DNA of 24,242 nucleotides from JBGPIK01 sp041484845 (GCA_041484845.1 JBGPIK010000050.1:1-24242), one strand, 5' to 3'; numbered from the stretch's first letter, positions 7,775-14,863 are shown. Notes: generated by a model not told the origin, from the letters alone. A program made the numbers and translations.

Positions 7775-7887
7775 GTAGCCAGGATGGAGCGCAGCGGAAT
7801 CCAGGATCCTAATTGGCCTACGGTTTTGTTCGGTCTCTCACACGTCTTTCCGGAGCCCCGGATTACGTTTCACTCCATCCGGGCTAC
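7775..7887. repeat. REP-like inverted pair (R3) upstream of RAYT
   Basis: The left arm (7775-7809) reads GTAGCCAGGATGGAGCGCAG then CGGAATCCAGG. The right arm (7855-7887) reads GCCCCGGATTACG...CATCCGGGCTAC, an inverted copy separated by about 45 bp. The layout is a BIME-like pair. It lies between the RAYT start and the stop of the adjacent crotonase gene, and its open frame on the plus strand encodes only repeat-derived peptide. Confidence 0.8.
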
Positions 7888-7917
7888 AGTCTCCGGCAAC
7901 GAGCCATATGCCACGAG

Positions 7918-8796
7918 CTATTTTCGTGCCTTCGGCCCGAAGGGTTCCGGTTGAAACGGGCCGTCACGTTCTTCAAGAAAGGCTTTAAGTCCGCCTTTCT
8001 TCTTCGCCTCTTCGAGACGTTTGTTGAACTCCTCGCGCTTGGTTAGTCGGGCCATGGCCGCCAGCTCAGAGTTCAGCGTCCACGCTTTGCGTAAGCCCAT
8101 CATTTCCAATCCCAAAGTTGAGATATGCAAATTGATCTTCACCGTTTCCGGTGGGACGAGCGCGACGCGCTCAACGAACTTGAAGCAGGTTTCCAGCAGT
8201 TCCCCCTTGGGAACGACCTGGTTAACCAGGCCGATGCGCAACGCTTCCTGCGCGTCGACGTGATCGCCGGTGAGCGCGTAGCGGAGCGCGTTTTTGAATC
8301 CTGCAAGAGCGACCCAAATGAAATCAGTGTTGGCGCCATGGCGCACTTGAGGCTGGCCGAAAACCGCGTCATCCGCGGCGATAGTGATATGGCAGGTGAG
8401 GGCGAGCCAGGACGCAGCACCGAGACACCAGCCGCTCACCGCGCCGATGATCGGCTTGGGATATTGCCAGCGATAGAGCTGGCGGCCGAGAATGTCTTTG
8501 CGGTCCGAATCGCGAAACTTGTTGTAGGTCGCGTTGAGCGAGGCGCCGGCCGGTATGCCATAAGGCCACGCGGTTTCCGCATCGGCGCCGCTGATGTCTT
8601 CGCCGGCGGAAAAAACGCCGCCCGCGCCGGTGATGACCACGGCTCTGATCTCCGGATCGTTTTCGGCTTCCACCAGCGCGGCGTCAAGTTCGTTCATTAA
8701 GTCCTGATTCATCGCGTTCAACGCATTGGGCCGGTTGAGCGTGATCAAAACACCGCGCCGCTGTTTATCGTAAAGTAACGTCTTGTATTGTGCCAT
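7918..8796 (-). CDS. Enoyl-CoA hydratase/isomerase (crotonase) family protein, copy 1
   Basis: The 292-residue crotonase-fold protein has the N-terminal LITLNRPNALNAM (18-29), the oxyanion-hole segments VFSAGEDISG (61-70) and GWCLGAAS (122-129), and the CoA-binding TGDHVDAQEALRIGLVNQVV region (176-195). The two glutamates of canonical enoyl-CoA hydratase (rat E144 and E164) align with W130 and Q150, so neither is conserved and classical hydration is doubtful. The C-terminal tail RDGPFQPEPFGPKARK is shared with the two sibling copies. ATG is preceded by AGGAG eight bases upstream. It is the last gene of a six-gene leftward cluster, 62 bp after copy 2, with a TTGAAC repeat in the gap. Isomerase, hydrolase or ring-cleavage chemistry are alternatives. 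Confidence 0.88.
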   Translation of the reverse strand: MAQYKTLLYDKQRRGVLITLNRPNALNAMNQDLMNELDAALVEAENDPEIRAVVITGAGGVFSAGEDISGADAETAWPYGIPAGASLNATYNKFRDSDRKDILGRQLYRWQYPKPIIGAVSGWCLGAASWLALTCHITIAADDAVFGQPQVRHGANTDFIWVALAGFKNALRYALTGDHVDAQEALRIGLVNQVVPKGELLETCFKFVERVALVPPETVKINLHISTLGLEMMGLRKAWTLNSELAAMARLTKREEFNKRLEEAKKKGGLKAFLEERDGPFQPEPFGPKARK

Positions 8797-8814
8797 AGAA
8801 TTTTCTCCTGCCGG

Positions 8815-8850
8815 TTGAACGATTTGAACGCCTTGAACCTTTTGAACGGC
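8815..8850. repeat. TTGAAC nonamer tandem repeat (F1 variant)
   Basis: Four TTGAAC cores begin at 8815, 8824, 8833 and 8842, an exact 9-bp period with variable last three bases. No inverted arm is seen. It sits between crotonase copies 1 and 2, upstream of the ribosome binding site of copy 1. Confidence 0.65.
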
Positions 8851-8858
8851 GCGATGTT

Positions 8859-9737
8859 TTATTCGCGCTTCCGCGCTTTCGGCCCGAACGGTTCCGGTTG
8901 GAACGGTCCGTCGCGCATCTGGAGGTAATCCTTGATGCCTTTGTTGGCGCGCGCATCGTCGAGCGGCTTGCGCAACTCCTCACGCAGCATGACATGGGCG
9001 GGCGCTGAGAGTTGGTTGTCGAACAACAGCGCGTCGCGCAGCCCCATCATGTCCAGACCCATGGTCGCGACCTGAAGATTGACCTTGACCGTCTCCGGGG
9101 GCACGTGGGCAATGCGCTCGACGATCTTGAAGCATTCGTCTATGAGCCGATCGGGTGGCACGACCGCGACGACCAGGCCGATCCGCAGCGCTTCGTGCGC
9201 GTCGATGTGATCGCCGGTGAGCCCGTAGCGCAGCGCGTTCTTGTAGCCTCCGAGCAGCGTCCACATGAAGCTCGTGTTCGAGCCGTGGCGTACTTCGGGT
9301 TGAGCGAAAACCGCATTCTCAGATGCGATGGTAATGTGGGTAAAAAGCGAGAGCCACGAACCGGCACCCATGGCCCAACCGTTGATGGCCCCGATGATCG
9401 GTTTGCCGAATTCCCACATGCGGCGAAAGTTTCTTGGATCGACACGCCATGAATCGATCAGCTCGGCAGCGGTCTGGCCGGTGATGATGCCGTAGGGCCA
9501 GTGGATATCCCGGCGGCGCCCCGCGCGGTTGCCCTGGTCCATGCCGGCGGAAAAAGCGCGACCCGCTCCGGTGAGCACGACCGCGCGAATCTCGTTGTCC
9601 TGTTCCACTTGGTCAAGCGCCTGATGCAGTTCTTTGATCATACTGCGGCTAATCGCGTTCATCGCTTCGGAGCGATTGAGCGTGATCAAAACGCCGCCCC
9701 TTTTCTTCTCGTAAAGAATTTCTTTGTACTCGTCCAT
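8859..9737 (-). CDS. Enoyl-CoA hydratase/isomerase (crotonase) family protein, copy 2
   Basis: The 292-residue crotonase paralog has LITLNRSEAMNAI (18-29), AFSAGMDQG (61-69), a GRRRDIHWPYGI insertion (73-84) and GWAMGAGSWLSLF (120-132). W128 occupies the position of the first catalytic glutamate of enoyl-CoA hydratase. E148 in FAQPEVRHGSNT retains the second. The tail RDGPFQPEPFGPKARKRE matches copies 1 and 3. It is most like copy 3 in the insertion and in the RHGSNTxFMWTLL block. A GAGG lies seven bases before the ATG. It follows the binding-protein gene at 9870-10862 after 132 bp occupied by an F1 palindrome. The reaction is unknown; a single-glutamate crotonase could be an isomerase or a specialised hydratase. 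Confidence 0.9.
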   Translation of the reverse strand: MDEYKEILYEKKRGGVLITLNRSEAMNAISRSMIKELHQALDQVEQDNEIRAVVLTGAGRAFSAGMDQGNRAGRRRDIHWPYGIITGQTAAELIDSWRVDPRNFRRMWEFGKPIIGAINGWAMGAGSWLSLFTHITIASENAVFAQPEVRHGSNTSFMWTLLGGYKNALRYGLTGDHIDAHEALRIGLVVAVVPPDRLIDECFKIVERIAHVPPETVKVNLQVATMGLDMMGLRDALLFDNQLSAPAHVMLREELRKPLDDARANKGIKDYLQMRDGPFQPEPFGPKARKRE

Positions 9738-9784
9738 TTCTGTGCCTCACTTGGTTAACGCAGCGTGTGTCACGCAAACGCATA

Positions 9785-9862
9785 TGGTTCAAGGTTCAAA
9801 AGTTCAATGTTCAATCGGTCTCGGTCCTTGAACATTGAACCTGGAACATTGAACGTTGAATC
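9785..9862. repeat. GTTCAA/TTGAAC palindromic heptad repeat (F1), best copy
   Basis: The left arm (9785-9817) holds four GTTCAA cores spaced 7-8 bp (GGTTCAA, GGTTCAA, AAGTTCAA, TGTTCAA). A short loop (tcggtctcggtc region) follows, then the right arm (9826-9862) with TTGAACA, TTGAACC, TGGAACA, TTGAACG and TTGAATC, a clear 7-bp period. The arms can pair in several registers. The element lies between the binding-protein stop and crotonase copy 2. Confidence 0.75.
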
Positions 9863-9869
9863 TTCCGTG

Positions 9870-10862
9870 CTATCGTCCTTTCGTTTTTCGCTCCTCTTCA
9901 AGCTTTTGGAGAAATGAGAGATCGAGCATGTCGGCGCCCTTGAGATTCATGGTCGAGAGCACCTTATCGGCAACGATCGCGTTGTCGAGGGCTTTAGCCG
10001 TAATGATCGGCAGTCCAGGGGTAACTTGGCTGTAGACCCGTCGCGTCTCCTCCAGTTCCTCCGTCTTGTTGGATTTGTAAAACTCGCCCATGAAACGCAA
10101 AACTGTTTCCTTGTTCTTATCGTCGCGATAGAAATCCATACCGTCGGCCAGGCCGCGCATGAAGTTCATCACCGTTTCTCTATCGGTACGAATGATAGAA
10201 CGGAGCGTGATGGGACCGGAAACCACGTAGTCAAAATCTTCTTTGGAAAAATCGATGAGGATCGGAAAGCCGTTCTTGCGCGCGAGCAAGGTGACAGGCG
10301 GCTGGAACACCGAAGCGTCGATATGGCCGCCAACGAGCGCCGCCCATCGTTCCCCTTGCGGGCCGACGCTCAGGATTGCAACATCTTTCTCCGGATTCAG
10401 GCCCAATTGCTTGAGGCTCTGGCGCACGATGAAATCGGTGATGGCACCAAACTGGCTGATACCGATTTTTTTACCTTTGAGATCTTCCGGCTTGCGTATG
10501 GCCGGTCTTGTCACCAAGACGTAGTCGAGTTTGTTGCCTACCGCTCCGATAAAGGCCAGGTCTTTGGCGCCCTGCGCCCATGCGCTGATGCTCGCGGAGC
10601 CTCCTTGCAGTTCGATCAACGCGTCTTTGGCGAGCAGCGCCTGTATGCTTTCGCGCCCGCCGCGGATATAAACCGGTTGGATCTTCAAGCCGTATTTTTC
10701 GAAGAAACCACCCCGGTAGGCGACCCAGAAATAACTGGTCGAGCCACCGATTGGATAGGGCACCCTAAGTTCCCTTGGCGCTTTGGCTTGTGCAAATGCG
10801 AAATTGGCAGATAGCAACAATAGTACAACTGCCACGTACAACAGCGAATTCGTCTTTTTCAT
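9870..10862 (-). CDS. ABC-type periplasmic substrate-binding protein (NMT1/SsuA-like), copy 1
   Basis: The 330-residue protein has a Sec signal peptide (MKKTN..., hydrophobic 8-22, predicted cut after AFA at residue 24). A type II periplasmic-binding fold of the NMT1/SsuA/TauA group follows: LRVPYPIGGSTSYFWVAYRGGFFEKYGL, IRKPEDLKGKKIGISQFGA and LVGGHIDASVFQPPVTLLARK are family hallmarks. Such proteins bind sulfonates, aromatic acids, pyrimidines or similar small ligands for ABC uptake. No permease or ATPase gene is present in the window, so it may pair with a remote transporter. It begins 36 bp after the acyl-CoA synthetase-like gene on the same strand, suggesting co-transcription. It is clearly more distant from the other two binding proteins here than they are from each other. 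No clear ribosome binding site is seen. Confidence 0.88.
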   Translation of the reverse strand: MKKTNSLLYVAVVLLLLSANFAFAQAKAPRELRVPYPIGGSTSYFWVAYRGGFFEKYGLKIQPVYIRGGRESIQALLAKDALIELQGGSASISAWAQGAKDLAFIGAVGNKLDYVLVTRPAIRKPEDLKGKKIGISQFGAITDFIVRQSLKQLGLNPEKDVAILSVGPQGERWAALVGGHIDASVFQPPVTLLARKNGFPILIDFSKEDFDYVVSGPITLRSIIRTDRETVMNFMRGLADGMDFYRDDKNKETVLRFMGEFYKSNKTEELEETRRVYSQVTPGLPIITAKALDNAIVADKVLSTMNLKGADMLDLSFLQKLEEERKTKGR

Positions 10863-10898
10863 GAGCTTGCGGATTTATCGGTTCTTACACTTATCCAT

Positions 10899-12389
10899 TC
10901 AGCTCGCCTGTTTGGCGTCGCCTTTTTGAAAATCGTAATATTCGGCCAAATTGCGCATGGCGGCGGTGGCGCACTCCGCGCCTTCCATGAGCGGCACGCC
11001 GGCTTCCCGCAACGGCACAAGTATCTCGGGATCGACGGGACCGCCGACGACAGAACTGAAACAGGCGATGGGTTTTTGGCTGGACGTGGCCGCCTTTTCT
11101 GTGGCTGCGGAAAAGCGGTTGCCGCTCTTCAACTCCTTTGGCCGGGGATCGTTGGCCTCGAGGTTGACCGCGACCATGTCGATGTTGGGATCGTCGATTA
11201 ACGCCTGGAGTAGACGGGGAAATGTTTTTTCGTCGTCGTACATAGCGCCGGTGCCGTCCAGCGGATTGTTCATATTGCCAAAGTCGGCCACGGCTTCCTG
11301 CAATTGTGTCTTTGTGGTCCCCGTCAACTCGGGGACTTCAAGTCCTACGTTCACGGCCGCGTCCGACACCAGCGTGCATTCGCCGCCGGAACCGCTTACC
11401 ACGCCGACGCGCCGGCCGCCTTTGTATTTTTTCACAAATCCGTCGCAGGAAAACAGACTGACGGTGTCGATCAATTCATTGATGCCGCGTACCGAAACGA
11501 TTCCGCCCTGACGAAAAGCAGAGTCGATAACTTCCGCGGCTCCGGCTAATGAACCGGTGTGTGCCGCCGCTGCGCGCTGGGACACTTCGGATCTGCCGCC
11601 TTTTAGAATGATGATAGGTTTGTTCCGTGCGGCCGCTTTGTGCGCGACCGGCAGGAGTTTTTCCGGTTGCTTGAAACCCTCGACAAAGGCGGCGATGACG
11701 CGGGTATTTGGGTCTTCGATGAGGTAATTGAAATACTCCTCCACCGTTGTGCCCGCCTGATTGCCGCAGGAAACGATGTGACTGAAACCGACCCGCCGAT
11801 TGAGCATCAAGGCGTTGGCGATCGTCGTGCTCAAGCCGCCGCTTTGGGAAACCAGGGCGACCGGCCCGGCGAGAAATCCCTGGGGAATCGTCGAGGCAAA
11901 GAGCGGCGCTTTGCCGTGGACGTTCAAGACGCCGTAGCAGTTAGGGCCGCAGATGAGTAGACCGCGCTCAAGAGACAACGCCTCGAGTCTTGCCTGGCGC
12001 TGTTTTCCTTCCGTGCCGATCTCAGCGAACCCCGCTGCGAACACAACCGCCGCGCGCACGCCGCAGTCCACCGCCGACTCCAGCAAGTCGGGCACATGGC
12101 GATTCGGCACCGCTAAGATGACGCAGTCGACCGGCTCGGGAATTGCGGCGATGTCCGGATAACAGGGGCAGTCCATGACTTCGGTGTACTTGGGATTCAC
12201 CGTTACGATTCGGCCGGGGTAGCCGAAGCTTTTTAAATTGCGGATGACCCGGTTGCCTCTCGGCTCACGGTTAAGGGCAGATGAAGATCGCTGTGACGCA
12301 CCGATGATGGCGACCGACTTGGGCGCCATGAGTGGAGAAAGGTCGCGCCAGATGACAGTGTCAGTCTGCTGAATTGGATGGGCAGTCAT
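10899..12389 (-). CDS. Acyl-CoA synthetase (ADP-forming) alpha-type protein, CoA-binding
   Basis: The 496-residue protein corresponds to the alpha part of ADP-forming acetate/acyl-CoA ligases and succinyl-CoA synthetase-like enzymes. An N-terminal CoA-binding Rossmann domain contains SVAIIGASQ (25-33) and VTVNPKY (62-68). CGPNCYGVLN (147-156) and VALVSQSGGLS (177-187) mark the succinyl-CoA ligase-like flavodoxin domains. H277 in AAAHTGSLAGA is the position of the phosphorylated histidine. The ATP-grasp beta domain needed for complete catalysis is absent from the protein and from the window; full fused enzymes are about 700 residues. The ligand could be a carboxylic acid delivered by the adjacent binding protein, activated for the crotonases. 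The ATG start is at 12389; the upstream Shine-Dalgarno match is weak. Confidence 0.87.
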   Translation of the reverse strand: MTAHPIQQTDTVIWRDLSPLMAPKSVAIIGASQRSSSALNREPRGNRVIRNLKSFGYPGRIVTVNPKYTEVMDCPCYPDIAAIPEPVDCVILAVPNRHVPDLLESAVDCGVRAAVVFAAGFAEIGTEGKQRQARLEALSLERGLLICGPNCYGVLNVHGKAPLFASTIPQGFLAGPVALVSQSGGLSTTIANALMLNRRVGFSHIVSCGNQAGTTVEEYFNYLIEDPNTRVIAAFVEGFKQPEKLLPVAHKAAARNKPIIILKGGRSEVSQRAAAAHTGSLAGAAEVIDSAFRQGGIVSVRGINELIDTVSLFSCDGFVKKYKGGRRVGVVSGSGGECTLVSDAAVNVGLEVPELTGTTKTQLQEAVADFGNMNNPLDGTGAMYDDEKTFPRLLQALIDDPNIDMVAVNLEANDPRPKELKSGNRFSAATEKAATSSQKPIACFSSVVGGPVDPEILVPLREAGVPLMEGAECATAAMRNLAEYYDFQKGDAKQAS

Positions 12390-12414
12390 GATCCAATTTC
12401 AATTAGAGTCGTCG

Positions 12415-12514
12415 GGAGTTGGAGTAATGGAGTGATGGAGTATTGGGTGTGGGAGGCATCGGCCCATCACTCCAGTACTCCAATACTCCATCACTCCAGT
12501 GCTTTTTTGCTCCA
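12415..12514. repeat. GGAGT octad palindrome (family F2), copy A
   Basis: The left arm (12419-12446) is TGGAGTAA, TGGAGTGA, TGGAGTAT, TGGG; the right arm (12463-12499) is the complementary series CACTCCAG, TACTCCAA, TACTCCAT, CACTCCAG. Both arms keep an 8-bp period around a short loop. The 37 bases 12463-12499 are an exact reverse complement of 13480-13516 in copy B. The element occupies nearly the whole gap between crotonase copy 3 and the acyl-CoA synthetase gene. A T6 run at 12503-12508 follows on the plus strand only, the wrong direction for the neighbouring genes. Confidence 0.8.
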
Positions 12515-13396
12515 TCACCCCGTTTTCTTCCTCGCCCTCGGCCCGAACGGCTCCGGCTGGAACGGTCCGTCGCGCAGTTGCAAATAGGCTTTCGTGCCTT
12601 GATTGGCGCGCGCTTCGTCGAGCGGGCGGCGAAACTCTTCGTTGAGCATCATGTGCGCCGGGATCGACAGCGTCTCGTCCATGCGCAACGCGTCGCGAAG
12701 ACCCATCATTTGCAAACCCATCGTTGAGATCGCGAGATTGATCTTCACGGTCTCGGGCGGCACACGGGCGATGCGTTCGACGATCTTGAAACACTCGTCA
12801 ATGAGTTGATCTCCAGGAACCACTTGGTTCACCAGGCCGATGCGCAGCGCTTCCTGGGCGTCGATATGATCGCCGACCAAGCCGTAGCGCAGCGCATTCT
12901 TGAAACCCGCAAGCAACGTCCACATAAAGGTCGTGTTGGAACCGTGGCGGACTTCGGGTTGAGCGAAGACGGCGTCTTCCGCAGCGATCGTGATGTGGGT
13001 ATAGAGGGCCATCCAACAACCGCCGCCCATCGCCCACCCCCTCACGGCACCGATCACCGGCTTGGTCATTTCGAAGATGCGGATCAGCTTCACATCGTCG
13101 ACGCTCCAGTAGTTCATCAGATCGGGCGCGCTCATGCCGGTCTGGATACCGTAGGGCCACTGGATATCGCGGCGCCGCCCGCTGGTGGTTGCTTGATCGA
13201 AGCCGGAACTGAAGGCGCGCCCGGCGCCGGTGATGACGATGGCGCGAATCTCCGGGTCGGCCTCGGCTTCGTCGAGGGCGAGATGAATCTCTTTCAGCAT
13301 GGGCCGGGTGATCGCGTTGAGCGCCTCCGGGCGATTAAGCGTGATCAATACGCCGCCGCGCTGTTTCTGGTAAAGAATTTCTTTGTACTCGGCCAT
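12515..13396 (-). CDS. Enoyl-CoA hydratase/isomerase (crotonase) family protein, copy 3
   Basis: The 293-residue crotonase paralog is very close to copy 2: LITLNRPEALNAI (18-29), AFSSGFDQ (61-68), the GRRRDIQWPYGI insertion (73-84), GWAMGGGCWMALY (120-132) and the tail RDGPFQPEPFGPRARKKTG. W128 replaces the first catalytic glutamate and E148 in FAQPEVRHGSNT keeps the second. The ATG is preceded by AAAGGAG six bases upstream, the strongest ribosome binding site in the cluster. The gene is flanked on both sides by F2 palindromes in inverted orientation (12415-12514 and 13449-13580), so it sits in a repeat-bounded unit of about 1.1 kb. Its substrate is unknown. It lies between two transport/activation genes on the same strand. 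Confidence 0.9.
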   Translation of the reverse strand: MAEYKEILYQKQRGGVLITLNRPEALNAITRPMLKEIHLALDEAEADPEIRAIVITGAGRAFSSGFDQATTSGRRRDIQWPYGIQTGMSAPDLMNYWSVDDVKLIRIFEMTKPVIGAVRGWAMGGGCWMALYTHITIAAEDAVFAQPEVRHGSNTTFMWTLLAGFKNALRYGLVGDHIDAQEALRIGLVNQVVPGDQLIDECFKIVERIARVPPETVKINLAISTMGLQMMGLRDALRMDETLSIPAHMMLNEEFRRPLDEARANQGTKAYLQLRDGPFQPEPFGPRARKKTG

Positions 13397-13448
13397 ATAG
13401 GCTCCTTTAACACTCCGCTAATGCCCCGCGACTCGTCATATTTGAGGC

Positions 13449-13580
13449 GTGGAGTATTGGAGTGGTGGAGCAAATAGGACTGGAGTGATGGAGTATTGGA
13501 GTACTGGAGTGATGGGCTGATTCCTCCCCACCCCAATACTCCAATACTCCAACACTCCATTACTCCACCACTCCAATCCC
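13449..13580. repeat. GGAGT octad palindrome (family F2), copy B
   Basis: A short lead array (13450-13470) is followed by TGGAGTGA, TGGAGTAT, TGGAGTAC, TGGAGTGA (13481-13512). A loop containing TTCCTCCCCACCCC comes next, then six or so ACTCCA cores at 8-bp spacing to about 13577. Bases 13480-13516 match copy A exactly in inverted orientation, and similarity continues through the loop with only a few mismatches. It lies between crotonase copy 3 and the binding-protein gene at 13674-14684. Confidence 0.8.
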
Positions 13581-13673
13581 CTTTACGCCAACACTCCATT
13601 TCGCTCGCGCGCCTCCGCTGGTGATCACGTTGCACATACATTTAAGTAAACCACTCGCTGATTGCAGCGGCTT

Positions 13674-14684
13674 TTATTTCGCAGCCACCGACTTGATGAA
13701 GCCGCTTTCGTCCAGCTCCTTTACCAAGCTTTCATCGGCGTGCAGGCGCGGGTCGGCGCCACGCGCTTTGGGCTCGTCCGTCGCAATGTTATCCAAAATC
13801 GTTTGCACCGCGCGCAGGGACGGATAGGGGGCATCGTTGTAGTATTTCGACACCAGGAGATTATAAGAGAGATCCAAATAGCGGTTGTCCCGTTCTTGCT
13901 GCGACTGGATTCTAAGTTTTTTACGCATCACGTCGATGCTTTCCTTTTTGTTCTTTTTGAAATAGGCGATGCCTTCGATGTAGCCCTTCAGGAATCGCAG
14001 CACGGTGTCACGGTTCTTGCGGACAAAACTGCGCGTGCTTTCGAGCGTATTTTGCAGGTAGACGATGTCCATGTCCGCCGGATCGCCGAGCACCCGATAG
14101 CCTTTGTCCTCAGCGAGAAAAAAACTCGGCATGGTCAAGACCGCGCCGTCGAGGCCGCCCTTGTCCATGGTAGCGAGCATGGCAGGAGAGGATTCCAATT
14201 GAAGGACTTGCAGATCTTCTACGCGCATGTTCCATTTTTTGAGCATCAGCAGCAGGGCCAAATGGCCGGCCGAACCGAAGCGTGTAATTGCGATTTTTTT
14301 GTTTTTGAGCTCCGGGTAGCTCTTGATCTCAGGACGGGTGAGCAGACGCTGCAGTCCTTTGGTCATCGACGATGCAACGATGACTACGTCGGCGCCCCGG
14401 AGTCCGGCCCTGACTGAACCCTCGCCGCCGCCTACGGAAAATTGAATTTCGCCCGACATCAAAGAGCTGATCGCGCGCGAGCCGCCGCCGCCGAGGACGA
14501 TGACCTCGGGATCGATACCGTATTTTTTAAAAAGGCCTTTCTCTTCGGCGACCCACAGGCTTCCGGAGGTGCTGCTGACCGAACTCAATCCAACTCGAAT
14601 TCTATCTGCGGCAGAACTCCAGGAGGAAGGAAACAAAACGGCCAACGCGGAAAAGAAACAGCCAACGGCAATTGTATAACGCAT
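13674..14684 (-). CDS. ABC-type periplasmic substrate-binding protein (NMT1/SsuA-like), copy 2
   Basis: The 336-residue protein carries a Sec signal peptide (hydrophobic 5-20, likely cut near SSAA at 24-26). A type II binding-protein fold follows: DRIRVGLSSVSSTSGSLWVAEEKGLFKKYGI, then VLGGGGSRAISSLMSGEIQFSVGGGE, ELKNKKIAITRFGSAGHLA and GGLDGAVLTMPSFFLAE. It is a clear paralog of the protein at 22362-23366, sharing YxEGIAxFKKNKKES and a C-terminal SGFIK motif. The start has GAGGG seven bases upstream. It is the first gene of the leftward cluster with the crotonases and the acyl-CoA synthetase. No cognate permease or ATPase is nearby. Ligand unknown; small carboxylates, sulfonates or aromatics are possible. 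Confidence 0.88.
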   Translation of the reverse strand: MRYTIAVGCFFSALAVLFPSSWSSAADRIRVGLSSVSSTSGSLWVAEEKGLFKKYGIDPEVIVLGGGGSRAISSLMSGEIQFSVGGGEGSVRAGLRGADVVIVASSMTKGLQRLLTRPEIKSYPELKNKKIAITRFGSAGHLALLLMLKKWNMRVEDLQVLQLESSPAMLATMDKGGLDGAVLTMPSFFLAEDKGYRVLGDPADMDIVYLQNTLESTRSFVRKNRDTVLRFLKGYIEGIAYFKKNKKESIDVMRKKLRIQSQQERDNRYLDLSYNLLVSKYYNDAPYPSLRAVQTILDNIATDEPKARGADPRLHADESLVKELDESGFIKSVAAK

Positions 14685-14787
14685 GAGCGAGCCCTCATAA
14701 AATCCCTACCAGCCGAACCAGGTCCGACTAGATATCAAGATCGGATCAGCGTCAAGGGGTATGAATAAAAGAGACGATGGGACAACA

Positions 14788-14862
14788 GGACTACGGACCA
14801 CTGGACTACGGGACTACGTGGTCAGTGGTCGCTCGTCATTGAGCCGTGGTCAGTAGTCCGTT
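14788..14862. repeat. GGACTAC palindromic short-period repeat (family F3)
   Basis: The left arm (14788-14818) contains GGACTAC, GGACCAC, TGGACTAC and GGGACTAC. The right arm (14818-14862) contains GTGGTCA, GTGGTC and, after a short spacer, GTGGTCA and GTAGTCC, the reverse complement of the left units. It ends two bases before the methyltransferase stop codon and fills the gap between the two convergence-free leftward genes. Confidence 0.65.
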
Positions 14863-14863
14863 C

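Noticed and set aside
7760..7954. Small plus-strand frame beside the RAYT
   Set aside because: It contains MERSGIQD and RITFHSIRAT segments, which are translations of the REP-like arms, not a conserved protein.
10026..10814. Plus-strand open frame of 262 codons
   Set aside because: It is antisense to the binding-protein gene, which has a signal peptide and family motifs.
12415..12510. Rho-independent terminator at the F2 palindrome followed by T6
   Set aside because: The T-run follows on the plus strand only, while both flanking genes are transcribed on the minus strand, and the stem is a degenerate repeat instead of a compact GC-rich hairpin.
12415..13580. CRISPR-like appearance of regularly spaced GGAGT units
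   Set aside because: The period is only 8 bp, there are no unique spacers, the arms are inverted complements, and no cas gene is present.
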